Shown here one piece after another: positions 8,457-17,850 of a stretch of 35,222 nt of DNA. The notes beneath the pieces were generated by a model that did no database searches, was not told the origin of the DNA, and saw only the letters and a program-made list of their open reading frames with translations. Made by a program: the position numbers and the translations under genes. This DNA is from Wenzhouxiangella sp. GTDB taxonomy: Bacteria; Pseudomonadota; Gammaproteobacteria; Xanthomonadales; Wenzhouxiangellaceae. Within the stretch, counting starts at the first letter, position 1; each line of letters begins with the position of its first letter. The stretch spans positions 1 through 35,222 of the forward strand of contig SKQS01000214.1 in the NCBI GenBank assembly GCA_007118895.1. Reading direction: 5' to 3'.

Positions 8457-9788
8457 ATGGCACATCGTTTATCCGAAGCTGAGTTGGAACAACACAGTCG
8501 CCGAAGGTTCACCGCGAACCAGCAACCGGCTGCAGCACTTGACCGTGAGCGGCTGATAGACCAGTACTGCCTGGTCAGACAACAGACCGAAGCGCTCATC
8601 GAAGGGCTTTCGACAGAGGACCAGAATCTGCAGTCCATGCCTGAGGCCAGCCCGGTCAAGTGGCACCGGGCCCACACGACCTGGTTTTTTGAAACCTTCG
8701 TCCTGGAGCCCCGGCAGCCCGATTTCCGGCCGGTCAACCCACACTATCGAGCACTGTTCAACAGTTACTACAACGGCATCGGCGAGCAATTTGCTCGCCC
8801 CAGGCGCAGCCTGATCTCGCGACCGGATGTCGAGGCGATCGGCCGCTATCGGCAACAGATCGACCAGGCCATGATCCGGCTGATTACAGACTGTCCGCAA
8901 AACGAGCTGGGACAGCTTGCCTCACTAGTCGTGCTCGGACTCAATCACGAGCAGCAACACCAGGAGCTGGTCATAACCGACTTGAAACATGCCCTGTCCT
9001 TCAACCCGCTGGCGCCCACTCCGGCCCATGCCTGGCAGGGCCCGGTCGAGCCAGCGGCGCTAACCTGGCAGGCCGTCAACGGCGGATTGATCGAGATCGG
9101 TGCCGACCCTGAAGCCGGATTCGCCTTCGACAACGAGACGCCAAGACACCGGATTTACATCGAAGATTTCGAGCTGGCCAGCCGACCGGTCAACTGCGGC
9201 GAATACCTGGATTTCATCGCCGATGGCGGCTACGACAACCCCATGCTGTGGCTGTCAGATGGTTGGGCATGGCGCCAGGAGAACGCAGTTCAAGCGCCGC
9301 TGTACTGGCGATTCGAGGCCGACGAATCTCCGCAGATCTGGACTCTTTCCGGCCAACGCGAGCTGGACATGAACGAGCCGGTCTGCCATATCAGCTTTTA
9401 CGAGGCTTTCGCCTTTGCCGAATGGGCCGGCTTTCGCCTGCCGACCGAGGCCGAGTGGGAGTGGGCTGCCCGCAACCAGCCCGTGAAAGGACACTTCGCG
9501 GACAGCCGGCTGTGGCATCCGCGCGGCGCTCAGGGAAATAGCCCGGGCCAGCTGTTCGGCGATGTCTGGGAGTGGACGGCTTCAGCTTATGCGCCCTACC
9601 CCGGCTTTGACCCGCCTGCAGGCGCCCTGGGCGAATACAACGGCAAATTCATGGCCAATCAGATGGTCTTGCGCGGCGGCAGCTGCGCGACCCCTGCCGG
9701 ACACGTGCGGGCCAGTTATCGCAATTTCTTCTACCCAGCCGATCGCTGGCAGTTTTCCGGTCTCAGACTGGCGCGTTCAACGCCATGA
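8457..9788 (+). CDS. egtB: Ergothioneine sulfoxide synthase EgtB (iron(II)-dependent)
   Basis: Couples trimethylhistidine (hercynine) with a thiol substrate and O2 to form the C-S bond of ergothioneine. The N-terminal DinB-like domain supplies the three iron-binding histidines: His73 in AHTTWFFE, and His164 and His168 in the motif HEQQH. The C-terminal formylglycine-generating-enzyme-type fold has RLPTEAEWEWAA, DVWEWTAS and a final GGSCATP...YRNFF...GLRLAR block. I start it at the ATG at 8457; a TTG at 8442 is an alternative. No methyltransferase domain is fused, which separates it from OvoA. Whether the sulfur donor is gamma-glutamylcysteine or cysteine cannot be decided here, but no egtA or egtC lies nearby. 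The stop overlaps egtD as ATGA. Confidence 0.93.
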   Translation: MAHRLSEAELEQHSRRRFTANQQPAAALDRERLIDQYCLVRQQTEALIEGLSTEDQNLQSMPEASPVKWHRAHTTWFFETFVLEPRQPDFRPVNPHYRALFNSYYNGIGEQFARPRRSLISRPDVEAIGRYRQQIDQAMIRLITDCPQNELGQLASLVVLGLNHEQQHQELVITDLKHALSFNPLAPTPAHAWQGPVEPAALTWQAVNGGLIEIGADPEAGFAFDNETPRHRIYIEDFELASRPVNCGEYLDFIADGGYDNPMLWLSDGWAWRQENAVQAPLYWRFEADESPQIWTLSGQRELDMNEPVCHISFYEAFAFAEWAGFRLPTEAEWEWAARNQPVKGHFADSRLWHPRGAQGNSPGQLFGDVWEWTASAYAPYPGFDPPAGALGEYNGKFMANQMVLRGGSCATPAGHVRASYRNFFYPADRWQFSGLRLARSTP

Positions 9789-10765
9789 GCAATTCACCTG
9801 TCGATCAACACGCAGCCTTTCTTGCCGACGTGCTGAAAGGCCTGTCCAGCCCTCAGCCGTCGATACCGTGCAAGTATCTGTATGACGCGACCGGCTCGGA
9901 GCTGTTCGAGCAGATCTGCAAGACGCCGGAGTACTACGTGACCCGGGCCGATCTGGCCCTGCACGAAGCCCATGTTGCGGAATTCGCCAACCTGATCGGC
10001 CCCGGGGCGCACATCATCGAGTTCGGCGCAGGCTCCGGTATCAAGACCCGCAAACTGCTGGCCAGCCTGGAAACACCGCGCGCCTATACCCCGATCGAAA
10101 TCTCCGCCGCCGCCCTGGCCGCCTCGACCCGGGATTTGAGCAGGGCATTCCCGGAAATCGAAATCCGGCCGCTGCAGGCCGACTACACCCAGCTGATACG
10201 GGCCAAGGATCTGGCGCTTGATCCGCCGGCGCAACGGAAAATCGTTTATTTCCCCGGCTCGACCATCAGCAACTTCACCCACTCCGAAGCGCAGACGTTT
10301 CTCAAGCGCATGCGTCGCATCGCCGGCCGCGATGGCGGCGTGCTGATCGGGGTGGACCTGGTCAAGCAGCAAAAACGCCTGCTCGCAGCCTACGACGATG
10401 CCGCCGGCATCACGGCGGCATTCAATCTCAACCTGCTGGACCGGCTGGCGCGCGAACTCGACGCCGCCCTCAATCGCGAGGATTTTGCGCACGAGGCGCG
10501 CTACAACAGCGACAAGCGACGGGTGGAGATGCACCTGGTTGCGCGCCGCGACACGCAGATCGAGCTGGCCGGCCAGGAGTTTACCTTTTCAGCCGGCCAA
10601 TCCATCCACACCGAAAACAGCCACAAGTATTCGGTGCGGGATTTTCGTCAGCTGGCCGAATCAGCCGGTCTCAAGATCCAGAGCACCTGGAAGGACCCCG
10701 AGGGCCTGTTCAGCATGCACTTTCTGAGACCGATGGCCCCGGCGCGGCGAGCGCCCACTCAGTGA
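9785..10765 (+). CDS. egtD: L-histidine N(alpha)-methyltransferase EgtD
   Basis: Uses three S-adenosylmethionine molecules to trimethylate histidine to hercynine, the substrate of EgtB, in the cytoplasm. The 326 residues fit the family (about 320). Visible marks are the N-terminal KYLYDATGSELFEQIC and TPEYYVTR blocks that shape the histidine pocket, the SAM-binding IIEFGAGSG, PIEIS with the SAM-ribose acid, and FPGSTISNF. The C-terminal IHTENSHKYS block contains the glutamate family members use to hold the substrate amine. The ATG at 9785 overlaps the egtB stop by four bases, so the two enzymes are translationally coupled. It ends 25 bases from the converging prolyl oligopeptidase gene. Confidence 0.95.
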   Translation: MSNSPVDQHAAFLADVLKGLSSPQPSIPCKYLYDATGSELFEQICKTPEYYVTRADLALHEAHVAEFANLIGPGAHIIEFGAGSGIKTRKLLASLETPRAYTPIEISAAALAASTRDLSRAFPEIEIRPLQADYTQLIRAKDLALDPPAQRKIVYFPGSTISNFTHSEAQTFLKRMRRIAGRDGGVLIGVDLVKQQKRLLAAYDDAAGITAAFNLNLLDRLARELDAALNREDFAHEARYNSDKRRVEMHLVARRDTQIELAGQEFTFSAGQSIHTENSHKYSVRDFRQLAESAGLKIQSTWKDPEGLFSMHFLRPMAPARRAPTQ

Positions 10766-10790
10766 CCTGAGTCCATCCAGGATGTTGCGG

Positions 10791-12896
10791 TCAATCGTCT
10801 GGCAACAGGGACTTCTCGCCATCTTTCAGCTTCAGGTGCAGATAGCTGTAGATCAGCGCCTCGATGTAGGCTGACTGCTTGAGGTTGGCGGCACCACCAT
10901 GGCCGCCTTCGATGTTTTCGAAGTACAGCACATCATGGCCCTGCTCGAGCATCCGGGCAACGAACTTGCGGGCATGTCCGGGGTGGACCCGGTCATCGCG
11001 CGTCGAGGTCGTCACGAAGGCAGTCGGATAGTCAGCCTCCGGGTCAAGGTTCTGATACGGTGAGTAGCGGCTGATGAAGGCCCAGTCATCCGGGTCATCC
11101 GGGTTGCCATACTCGGCCATCCAGCTGGCCCCGGCCAGCAACAGGTGATAACGGCGCATGTCCAGCAGCGGGACCTGGCTGATCACCGCACCGAACAGAT
11201 CGGGGCGCTGAACCATGACCGCGCCGGTCAGCAGCCCGCCGTTGCTGCCGCCACGTATACCCAGGTGATCCGGCGAGGTGATTTCGCGCTCAATCAAGTT
11301 CTCGGCTACCGCGATCAGGTCATCGAAGGCGCGCTGGCGATTTTCGCGCAGCGCCGCCTGGTGCCAGCGCGGACCGAACTCGCCACCACCGCGGATATTG
11401 GCCAGTACGTAGACGCCGCCGCGTTCCAGCCAGGCCGAGCCGATCAGCGCCGAGTAACCCGGGCGCCGGGCGACCTCGAAGCCGCCGTAGGCCCCGATCA
11501 GAGTCGGATTGCGGCCATTGGCCTCGAATCCACGCGGGGTCACCAGAAAGTAGGGGATGCGCTCGCCATCGGCAGACACCGCCTCATGCTGCTCGACGCT
11601 CATTCCCTCGGCGTCGAAACGCGCCGGCTCCGAGCGCAGCAGCGTGTGACTGTCGGCCAGCGCGTCAGCCTCGTACAGGCTGGTCGGGGTCAGAAATCCG
11701 GTGAAGGTATAGAAAAACCGGTCCGAACGATCGTCGGTGGAAATGATGCCTATAGTGCCCATCTCCGGCGCCGCCAGCGGGCTCATGTGCCAGCCCTCAT
11801 CGTCATGGGTGAAGCGGACCAGGCGCGAGATCACGTTGTCGATCAGGCCGACCACCAGCGCACCATGGGTGGATCGCACCGAGACCACCGAAGAGCGCTC
11901 GCCCGGCGCATACAGCACCTCCAGTTGTGGCAGATCGTCCAGCAAGGTCTCTACCGGCCCGGCCAGCAGCGAGCCCTGGCGGAAATGCTGCTCGCCCAGC
12001 TGCCAGTCCGAACGCAGCTCGATGACGGCCTGTCCGTCCAGAATGGCGCTGATGTTGGCATCGGTCGGCACCTTCAGTCGATGAGATTCACCCTCGCGAT
12101 AGAAATAGTAGTGGCGGGAGAAGAAGTCCGGCACTCGAACAATCAGATCGAAATAATCATCGCGATCCCATATTCTTATGCCGCTGACCGCTACATCTCC
12201 ACGCTCGCCTTCATAGACCAGTTCCGACTCGGCATGAGCGGTGCCGCGGCGCCAGATCCGGACCTGGCGCGGATAGCCCGAATCGGTCATCTGTTCGTCT
12301 TCGAAAGCCGGACCAAAAAAGACGCTGTCGCGATCACGCCAGGCCACGCGGCTCTTGGATTCCGGCAGATTGAAGCCGTCGTCAACAAAGCGCCGTTCGA
12401 CCAGATCGAATTCGCGGCGATAGCTGGCATCAGCGCCACCGATAGACAAGCCGATCAGGCAGCGATCGTAGTCGGGATAGCGACAGCCGGAACCGGCCCA
12501 GATCCAGTTGCGGTCCTCTTCTTCGGCCAGGCGGTCGATATCGAGAATGACATCCCAGTCTGGAGTGCCCCCGCGATATGCCTCCAGTTCCGTCCTCCGC
12601 CAGATGCCGCGGACATGGTTGGCGTCGCGCCAGAAGTTGTAAACCTCCCCGCCCATCAGCGAGGGAAAGGCGATTCGGTCATCGGCAGTGAGTATGTCGA
12701 GATTGCGCTGGTGAATTGCCTCGAAATCGGAGTGCGAGCGCAGCAGGTCTTCGCTGCGTTCGTTCTGCTCGCGCGCCCAGTCCAGCGACCGCTCGCTGTC
12801 GATTTCCTCCAGCCACAGGAACAGATCCTTGTCATCCATGGCATTCGAGGGGCCGGCCACGGCGGCGCACAGAAGTACTGCAATCAATCGAATCAT
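10791..12896 (-). CDS. Exported prolyl oligopeptidase (family S9A)
   Basis: A serine peptidase that cleaves short peptides after proline. A signal peptide of about 19 residues (core LIAVLLCAAVAG, likely cut after SNA) sends it to the periplasm or outside. The 701-residue protein has an N-terminal beta-propeller region (about 70-430) and a C-terminal alpha/beta-hydrolase. The catalytic triad is complete: Ser551 in GGSNGG, Asp635 in TRDDRVHPGHA and His666 in IEGGHGG. GAYGGFEV and IRGGGEFGP near residue 460-500 are standard S9A blocks. The start is ATG at 12894-12896 with only a weak upstream Shine-Dalgarno. It stands alone, converging on egtD and divergent from thrA. I give no symbol because several S9A paralogues exist in such genomes. 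Confidence 0.93.
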   Translation of the reverse strand: MIRLIAVLLCAAVAGPSNAMDDKDLFLWLEEIDSERSLDWAREQNERSEDLLRSHSDFEAIHQRNLDILTADDRIAFPSLMGGEVYNFWRDANHVRGIWRRTELEAYRGGTPDWDVILDIDRLAEEEDRNWIWAGSGCRYPDYDRCLIGLSIGGADASYRREFDLVERRFVDDGFNLPESKSRVAWRDRDSVFFGPAFEDEQMTDSGYPRQVRIWRRGTAHAESELVYEGERGDVAVSGIRIWDRDDYFDLIVRVPDFFSRHYYFYREGESHRLKVPTDANISAILDGQAVIELRSDWQLGEQHFRQGSLLAGPVETLLDDLPQLEVLYAPGERSSVVSVRSTHGALVVGLIDNVISRLVRFTHDDEGWHMSPLAAPEMGTIGIISTDDRSDRFFYTFTGFLTPTSLYEADALADSHTLLRSEPARFDAEGMSVEQHEAVSADGERIPYFLVTPRGFEANGRNPTLIGAYGGFEVARRPGYSALIGSAWLERGGVYVLANIRGGGEFGPRWHQAALRENRQRAFDDLIAVAENLIEREITSPDHLGIRGGSNGGLLTGAVMVQRPDLFGAVISQVPLLDMRRYHLLLAGASWMAEYGNPDDPDDWAFISRYSPYQNLDPEADYPTAFVTTSTRDDRVHPGHARKFVARMLEQGHDVLYFENIEGGHGGAANLKQSAYIEALIYSYLHLKLKDGEKSLLPDD

Positions 12897-13034
12897 GTTT
12901 TGTCACATCGCGAGGTCAAAAAGAAACGGAGCATGCCACTGGCAGACCGGGCCTGCATGTGCCATTGGTTACAGTCCGGAAAGAAAAGTTCAACGGGCTC
13001 CTGATCAAGCCCCCGCACTGCCAGCCAGCCGGCA

Positions 13035-13061
13035 CCTGTCGGGTTCAACCCGAAAAACAGG
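13035..13061 (+). other. Inverted repeat upstream of thrA
   Basis: CCTGT and CGGGTT (13035-13045) are mirrored by AACCCG and ACAGG (13047-13052, 13057-13061), with one centre base and an AAAA insertion on the right arm. The core TCGGGTT-C-AACCCGA is a 15-base near-perfect palindrome, which suits a protein-binding site better than an RNA hairpin. No T-tract follows, and I see no Thr/Ile-rich leader peptide of the E. coli thr-attenuator kind in 12897-13121. Confidence 0.35.
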
Positions 13062-13121
13062 ATGATTTCGGCGATACAGGCCGCTAAACTGCATGATTCG
13101 AGTCACGATCTGGCCCTTTTG

Positions 13122-15587
13122 ATGTCCTGGATAGTTCACAAATTCGGCGGCAGTTCTCTGGCCGATGCCGATTGCATAGAGCATGTGGCCGGCCTGCTGG
13201 CCGACCGCCGGCAGGAGAATCAGGTGGTCGTTGTCTCGGCCATGGCCGGCGTAACCAATGCGCTTATCGAGCTGACCCGGGCGGCAGCGGCGCGTCAGCC
13301 GGACTGGCGAGAATCGCTGGAAGCCCTGAAGATTCGCCACCTGGATGTGGCCATCGCGCTGCTTGGCGATGCACCTTCGATATCGGCTCTGACCGATTCG
13401 CTGCATGCGCGATTCGGCAATCTGCTTCAGCTGCTGGAGAGCCTGGAGCTGATGGGGTCAGCCCCAACCGAGATCGTCGAGCTGGTCTCGGGCCTGGGTG
13501 AGGTGTTTTCCGCCGAGCTGGTTTCCGCTCGTCGCCGTCTCGACCAACCCGAGACGGTGTTTGTCGATGCCCGCGAGGTGCTCAGGGTCAAGCCAACTCC
13601 CATGATGGTGGCCATCGACTGGGCAGCCAGCGCCGATCACCTGGCGGCTTTTCGCGAGCAGCATCCGGCACGCTGTTACTTGGTCACCGGTTTTATCTGC
13701 CGGCTTGTCGACGGTCGCATCTCGACGCTGGGGCGCAACGGTTCGGACTACTCGGCGAGCATCTTCGCCCGCCTGTTTCAGGCCTCGGAGATCCATATCT
13801 GGACCAATGTCGACGGCTTGCTGTCGGCCGATCCGGCCGCCGTACCCCAAGCCATCCTGCTTGACCATCTGTCCTACCGCGAGGCCTTCGAGCTGGCCTA
13901 TTTCGGCGCGCGGGTGATTCACCCCCAGACCCTGGCGCCGGCGCTGGAAAAAGATGTCCCGGTCATCATTCGGAATACCTTCAACCCGGACTGCCCGGGC
14001 ACCCGAATCGATGCTGCCGGCCATCCCCAGCCGCCGGTCAAAGGCATCTCGGGCATAGGTGGCATGGCCCTGATCAATATCGAGGGTGCCGGCATGATCG
14101 GCGTGCCGGGCACGGCCGAGCGGGTATTTTCCGCTCTGCACCGGGCCGATATATCAGTGGCCATGATTTCTCAGGGTTCTTCGGAGCATTCGATCTGTTT
14201 GGTGGTGCCGCAGGCAGTGGCAGATGCCGCCGTGGAGGTACTTGGCGAGGCGTTCGAGCGCGAAATCCGGCATCGCCAGATCCAGCGCATTCGAAATGTG
14301 CCTGGCATACGTATTCTTGCCATTGTCGGAGAAGGCATGGCGGGCACCCCGGGCGTGGCGGCGCGGCTGTTTTCCTCCCTCGCCCGCGCCGGCGTCAACG
14401 CCAGGGCAATCGCCCAGGGCGCCTCGGAGCGCAACATCTCGGTCGCCATCGACGAGTCCGACACCGATCGCGCGCTGAAGGCTGTCCATGCCGGCTTTTA
14501 TCTCTCCGAGCAGACCCTGTCGGTAGGCCTGATCGGGCCCGGCAACGTAGGACAGGCGCTGATCCGGCAGCTCGACGCCGCCAGCCAGCGTCTGCACCGC
14601 GACGCCCAGCTGGACCTGCGATTGCGAGCCATCGCCAGTTCCAGCAGGATGCGACTGGACGAGGCCGGACTGAGCGGTATCGAGCCCGGGCAGGCCCTGG
14701 GCGAATCCCCCGAGACACTGGATCTCGAGCGCCTGATCGATCACGTCGACGACGACCACCTGCCGCATGCAGTGATCATCGACTGCACTGCCAGCGACGC
14801 CATCGCCGAGCACTACGCCAAGTGGATGGCCCGCGGCATTCATGTCATCACCCCCAACAAGCATGCCGGCAGCGGTCCGCTGACCCGCTATCTCAAGCTG
14901 CGCGAGCTGCTCGAATCAGGGTCTGCCAGGTTCCGCTACGAGGCCACGGTCGGCGCCGGACTGCCGGTGATCCAGACCCTGCGTGACCTGATCGACACCG
15001 GCGATCGCATCCTTCGCATCGACGGCATTTTTTCCGGCACTCTGGCCTACCTGTTCAATCGCTATCAGCCGGGCATGTCGTTTGCCGAACTGGTGCGTCA
15101 GGCCAGGACAGCCGGATACACCGAGCCCGACCCGCGCGATGACCTGTCAGGCATGGACGTGGCGCGCAAGCTGGTGATCCTGGCCCGCGAGATGGGCCTG
15201 GAGATCGGCCTGAACGATGTCGAAGTCGAAAGTCTATGCCCGGCCGAACTCGACAAGGTATCGATCGACGAGTTTCTCGACCGCCTCGGCGGGCATGACC
15301 AGACCATGGCCGGCCGGCTCGACCAGGCGGTCGCCAATAACCAGGTTCTGCGCTATGTCGCCTCGCTGGATCACCAGGGGCGCGCCCGGGTAGCCCTGGA
15401 GGCGCTGCCGGAGACCCATGGCTTTGCACACCTGGCCCTGACCGACAACGTCGTCGCCTTTACCACGAACCGTTATCGGGAAAACCCATTGATCGTCCAG
15501 GGCCCGGGGGCCGGGCCCGAGGTCACCGCCGCCGGCGTGTTTGCCGATCTGCTGCGCCTGGCCAGCCACCTCGGCGCGCGACTGTGA
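13122..15587 (+). CDS. thrA: Bifunctional aspartokinase / homoserine dehydrogenase I
   Basis: Catalyses the first and third steps from aspartate to homoserine for threonine, methionine and lysine. The N-terminal aspartokinase (about 1-285) has KFGGSS at residue 7 and LGRNGSDYSA. Two ACT domains (about 300-460; VPGTAERVF, MISQGSSE, TPGVAARLF, AIAQGASE) bind the allosteric effector, expected to be threonine. The homoserine dehydrogenase (about 465-821) begins with VGLIGPGNVG and has TPNKHAGSG, YEATVGAGLP and FSGTLAYLFN. I prefer the ATG at 13122 (821 residues, E. coli ThrA is 820). An upstream ATG at 13062 would add 20 residues of no family similarity. The stop overlaps the thrB GTG start. Confidence 0.95.
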   Translation: MSWIVHKFGGSSLADADCIEHVAGLLADRRQENQVVVVSAMAGVTNALIELTRAAAARQPDWRESLEALKIRHLDVAIALLGDAPSISALTDSLHARFGNLLQLLESLELMGSAPTEIVELVSGLGEVFSAELVSARRRLDQPETVFVDAREVLRVKPTPMMVAIDWAASADHLAAFREQHPARCYLVTGFICRLVDGRISTLGRNGSDYSASIFARLFQASEIHIWTNVDGLLSADPAAVPQAILLDHLSYREAFELAYFGARVIHPQTLAPALEKDVPVIIRNTFNPDCPGTRIDAAGHPQPPVKGISGIGGMALINIEGAGMIGVPGTAERVFSALHRADISVAMISQGSSEHSICLVVPQAVADAAVEVLGEAFEREIRHRQIQRIRNVPGIRILAIVGEGMAGTPGVAARLFSSLARAGVNARAIAQGASERNISVAIDESDTDRALKAVHAGFYLSEQTLSVGLIGPGNVGQALIRQLDAASQRLHRDAQLDLRLRAIASSSRMRLDEAGLSGIEPGQALGESPETLDLERLIDHVDDDHLPHAVIIDCTASDAIAEHYAKWMARGIHVITPNKHAGSGPLTRYLKLRELLESGSARFRYEATVGAGLPVIQTLRDLIDTGDRILRIDGIFSGTLAYLFNRYQPGMSFAELVRQARTAGYTEPDPRDDLSGMDVARKLVILAREMGLEIGLNDVEVESLCPAELDKVSIDEFLDRLGGHDQTMAGRLDQAVANNQVLRYVASLDHQGRARVALEALPETHGFAHLALTDNVVAFTTNRYRENPLIVQGPGAGPEVTAAGVFADLLRLASHLGARL

Positions 15588-16522
15588 CCGACGTCCGCTC
15601 GGCAGCGGCCTTTGCTCCGGCCAGCGTCGGCAACGTAGGGGTCGGCTTTGATCTGCTCGGACATGCCATCGAGGGCTTGGGCGATACCGTCACCGCCACC
15701 CGTATCGACGAGCCGACAGTCCGCATCGACGCCATCACCGGGCTGGTGACCGATCTGCCGCTGGCAATTGAAAAGAACACTGCCGGGCGGGCGGTCCAGG
15801 ACCTGTTCGCTGCGGCCCGGCCAGGCTTCGGCGTGGCGCTTGCAATCGACAAGGGCATTCCGCTGGGCTCCGGCCTGGGCGGTTCGGCCGCCTCGGCCAC
15901 CGCCGCCCTGGTCGCGGCCAACGCCCTGCTGCCTGAGCCCCTGGCTAGAGAAGCGCTCTACCCGTTCGCCCTGGCCGGCGAAGCGGTGGCCAGCGGCTCG
16001 GTTCACGGCGACAACGTCGGCCCGCAGCTGCTCGGCGGCCTGGTCATGGCCACTGCCGATCGGCTGATTAGAATACCGGTGCCCGATGGGCTGCATGTCG
16101 CGGTGGTCCATCCCGATCACGTGGTCGAAACCCGACTGGCTCGCCAGAGCCTGTCCGCGCCGTTTCCGATCGAGACCATCGTCGCCCAACAGGCCCACCT
16201 GGGCCAGTTCCTGGCCGGCTGTTTTGCCGGCGATATCGCGCTGATAGCGGCTGGACTGGCCGACGTGATGGTCGAACCGCGCCGCAGTTCTCTGGTGCCA
16301 GGATTTTCCCGGGTCAAGCAGGCCGCCCTGGATCACGGCGCGCTTGGGGCCTCCATTTCCGGCGCCGGGCCCAGCGTGTTCGGCTGGTTCCTCGATCGCG
16401 ATGCGGCCGGAAAGGCCGCTGCGGCCATGCAGCAGGCTTTCGCCGAGCAGAACCTGACCTGCAGTGCCTGGGTCAGCCCCGTCGCCGCGCCTGGCGCCCG
16501 CCTGCTCAATCCTGGAAGCTGA
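15584..16522 (+). CDS. thrB: Homoserine kinase
   Basis: Phosphorylates homoserine with ATP to O-phosphohomoserine in the threonine pathway. It belongs to the GHMP kinase family: the N-terminus reads AFAPASVGNVGVGFDLLG, the ATP-binding loop GIPLGSGLGGSAAS lies near residue 95, and the C-terminal GASISGAGPSVFGW motif closes the active site. The 312-residue length matches the family. It starts with GTG at 15584, which overlaps the thrA stop (GTGA), and ends five bases before thrC, so translation is probably coupled across thrABC. Confidence 0.96.
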   Translation: MTDVRSAAAFAPASVGNVGVGFDLLGHAIEGLGDTVTATRIDEPTVRIDAITGLVTDLPLAIEKNTAGRAVQDLFAAARPGFGVALAIDKGIPLGSGLGGSAASATAALVAANALLPEPLAREALYPFALAGEAVASGSVHGDNVGPQLLGGLVMATADRLIRIPVPDGLHVAVVHPDHVVETRLARQSLSAPFPIETIVAQQAHLGQFLAGCFAGDIALIAAGLADVMVEPRRSSLVPGFSRVKQAALDHGALGASISGAGPSVFGWFLDRDAAGKAAAAMQQAFAEQNLTCSAWVSPVAAPGARLLNPGS

Positions 16523-16527
16523 CCGCG

Positions 16528-17850
16528 ATGCGCTACCTGAGCACCCGTCAACCGGACCTTCCAGACCAGGAGACCCACGATCTCGGTCAGGCCCTGCGTC
16601 TGGGCCTGGCGCCCGACGGCGGTCTATTTGTCCCCGAGCGCCTGCCCTGCTTTGCGGCGGATGATTTCAGCGCCTGTGCGGACCTGCCGAGCACCGCCAC
16701 TGACCTGCTGGCGCCCTTCTTTGCCGACAGCGCGCTGGCCGATGAATTGGTCGGCATCTGCCGAGAATCCCTGAACCTGCCGCTGCCGGTTGTCGAGCTT
16801 CTGCCGGGACAGGCCTGGATGCTGGAGCTGTTTCACGGCCCGACCGCGGCCTTCAAGGACTTTGCCGCCCGCTTTCTTGCCGCCTGCATGGCCCGACTGC
16901 GTGGAAAAAACAATCATCATGCGGTTCAGACGGTGCTGGTGGCCACCTCCGGCGACACCGGCGGCGCGGTTGCGGCAGCGTTTCATCGCCGGCCAGGCTT
17001 TCGCGTCGTGATCCTGTACCCGGAAGGCCGGGTCTCGGCCCGTCAGGCCCACCAGCTTGGCGCCTTCGGCGACAACATCCACACCTTCTGCGTACAAGGC
17101 AACTTCGACGACTGCCAGCGCCTGGCCAAGCAGGCCCTTAACCATGCCGAGCTGGCCGAGTCTCTGGCGCTGACCTCGGCCAACAGCATCTCGATCGGCC
17201 GCCTGCTGCCCCAGATCAGCTACTACGCCCATGCCGTCTCTGCCCTGGCGACCCGCGCGGAAGGTTCGGTCGACGTGATCGTGCCGACCGGCAACCTGGG
17301 CAATGCCCTGGCCTGCATCCTGGCTCGAGACATGGGCCTGCCCATTGGCGAGGTAGTGCTTGCCACCAACGCCAACCCGACTCTGGATGAATATTTTTCC
17401 GGCGGCGAGTATCGCGGCCGGCCCGGAATCGAGACCCTGGCCAACGCCATGGATGTCGGCGATCCAAGCAACTTCGAGCGCTTGCGCTGGTTCTATCGTG
17501 ATCGCGATCTGCGCGAGGCTGCGATCAGCGCCTTCAGCATCGATGACGAAACCATCCGCCAGCGCATCGTGACGACCTGGCGCGAACAAGCGGTCGCGCT
17601 GTGCCCGCATACCGCCTGCGCTGTAGAGGTGCTGGCACGCCGGCTTGAGTCCGGAGCGCAACGCCCTCACCTGCTCGCAGCCACCGCGCATCCGGCCAAG
17701 TTCGAAGCCGTGGTCGAGCCACTGCTGGAGCAGGCCATTGAACCTCCGCCAGCGCTGGCCGAGCTGCTGGCCCGTCCCAGCCATGCCAGGCCATTGGCGG
17801 CCGACTTCGACGCCTTGCGCCGGGAACTGATCGCGCTGGCCGTGCCATGA
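16528..17850 (+). CDS. thrC: Threonine synthase
   Basis: PLP enzyme that converts O-phosphohomoserine to threonine, the last step of the pathway. The N-terminus (RYLSTR, then GLAPDGGLFVPE) is typical of the bacterial ThrC class. The PLP lysine is Lys110 in FHGPTAAFKDFAARF, the phosphate-binding stretch is ATSGDTGGAV, and VPTGNLGNALA follows. The 440 residues are close to E. coli ThrC (428). The start is ATG at 16528, with GGAAG about ten bases upstream. The stop overlaps the next gene, a HAD phosphatase, as ATGA. Confidence 0.96.
   Translation: MRYLSTRQPDLPDQETHDLGQALRLGLAPDGGLFVPERLPCFAADDFSACADLPSTATDLLAPFFADSALADELVGICRESLNLPLPVVELLPGQAWMLELFHGPTAAFKDFAARFLAACMARLRGKNNHHAVQTVLVATSGDTGGAVAAAFHRRPGFRVVILYPEGRVSARQAHQLGAFGDNIHTFCVQGNFDDCQRLAKQALNHAELAESLALTSANSISIGRLLPQISYYAHAVSALATRAEGSVDVIVPTGNLGNALACILARDMGLPIGEVVLATNANPTLDEYFSGGEYRGRPGIETLANAMDVGDPSNFERLRWFYRDRDLREAAISAFSIDDETIRQRIVTTWREQAVALCPHTACAVEVLARRLESGAQRPHLLAATAHPAKFEAVVEPLLEQAIEPPPALAELLARPSHARPLAADFDALRRELIALAVP

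Noticed and set aside
11145-13004. A 619-codon open frame on + opposite the prolyl oligopeptidase
   Set aside because: It is a GC-bias shadow: composition is rich in Gln, Arg, Ala and His without domain motifs, and the opposite strand holds a complete S9A peptidase with signal peptide and triad.
13062-13121. Upstream ATG as the thrA start or as a thr leader peptide
   Set aside because: The 20 extra codons have no family similarity and no run of Thr or Ile codons; the start at 13122 gives the standard N-terminus and length.
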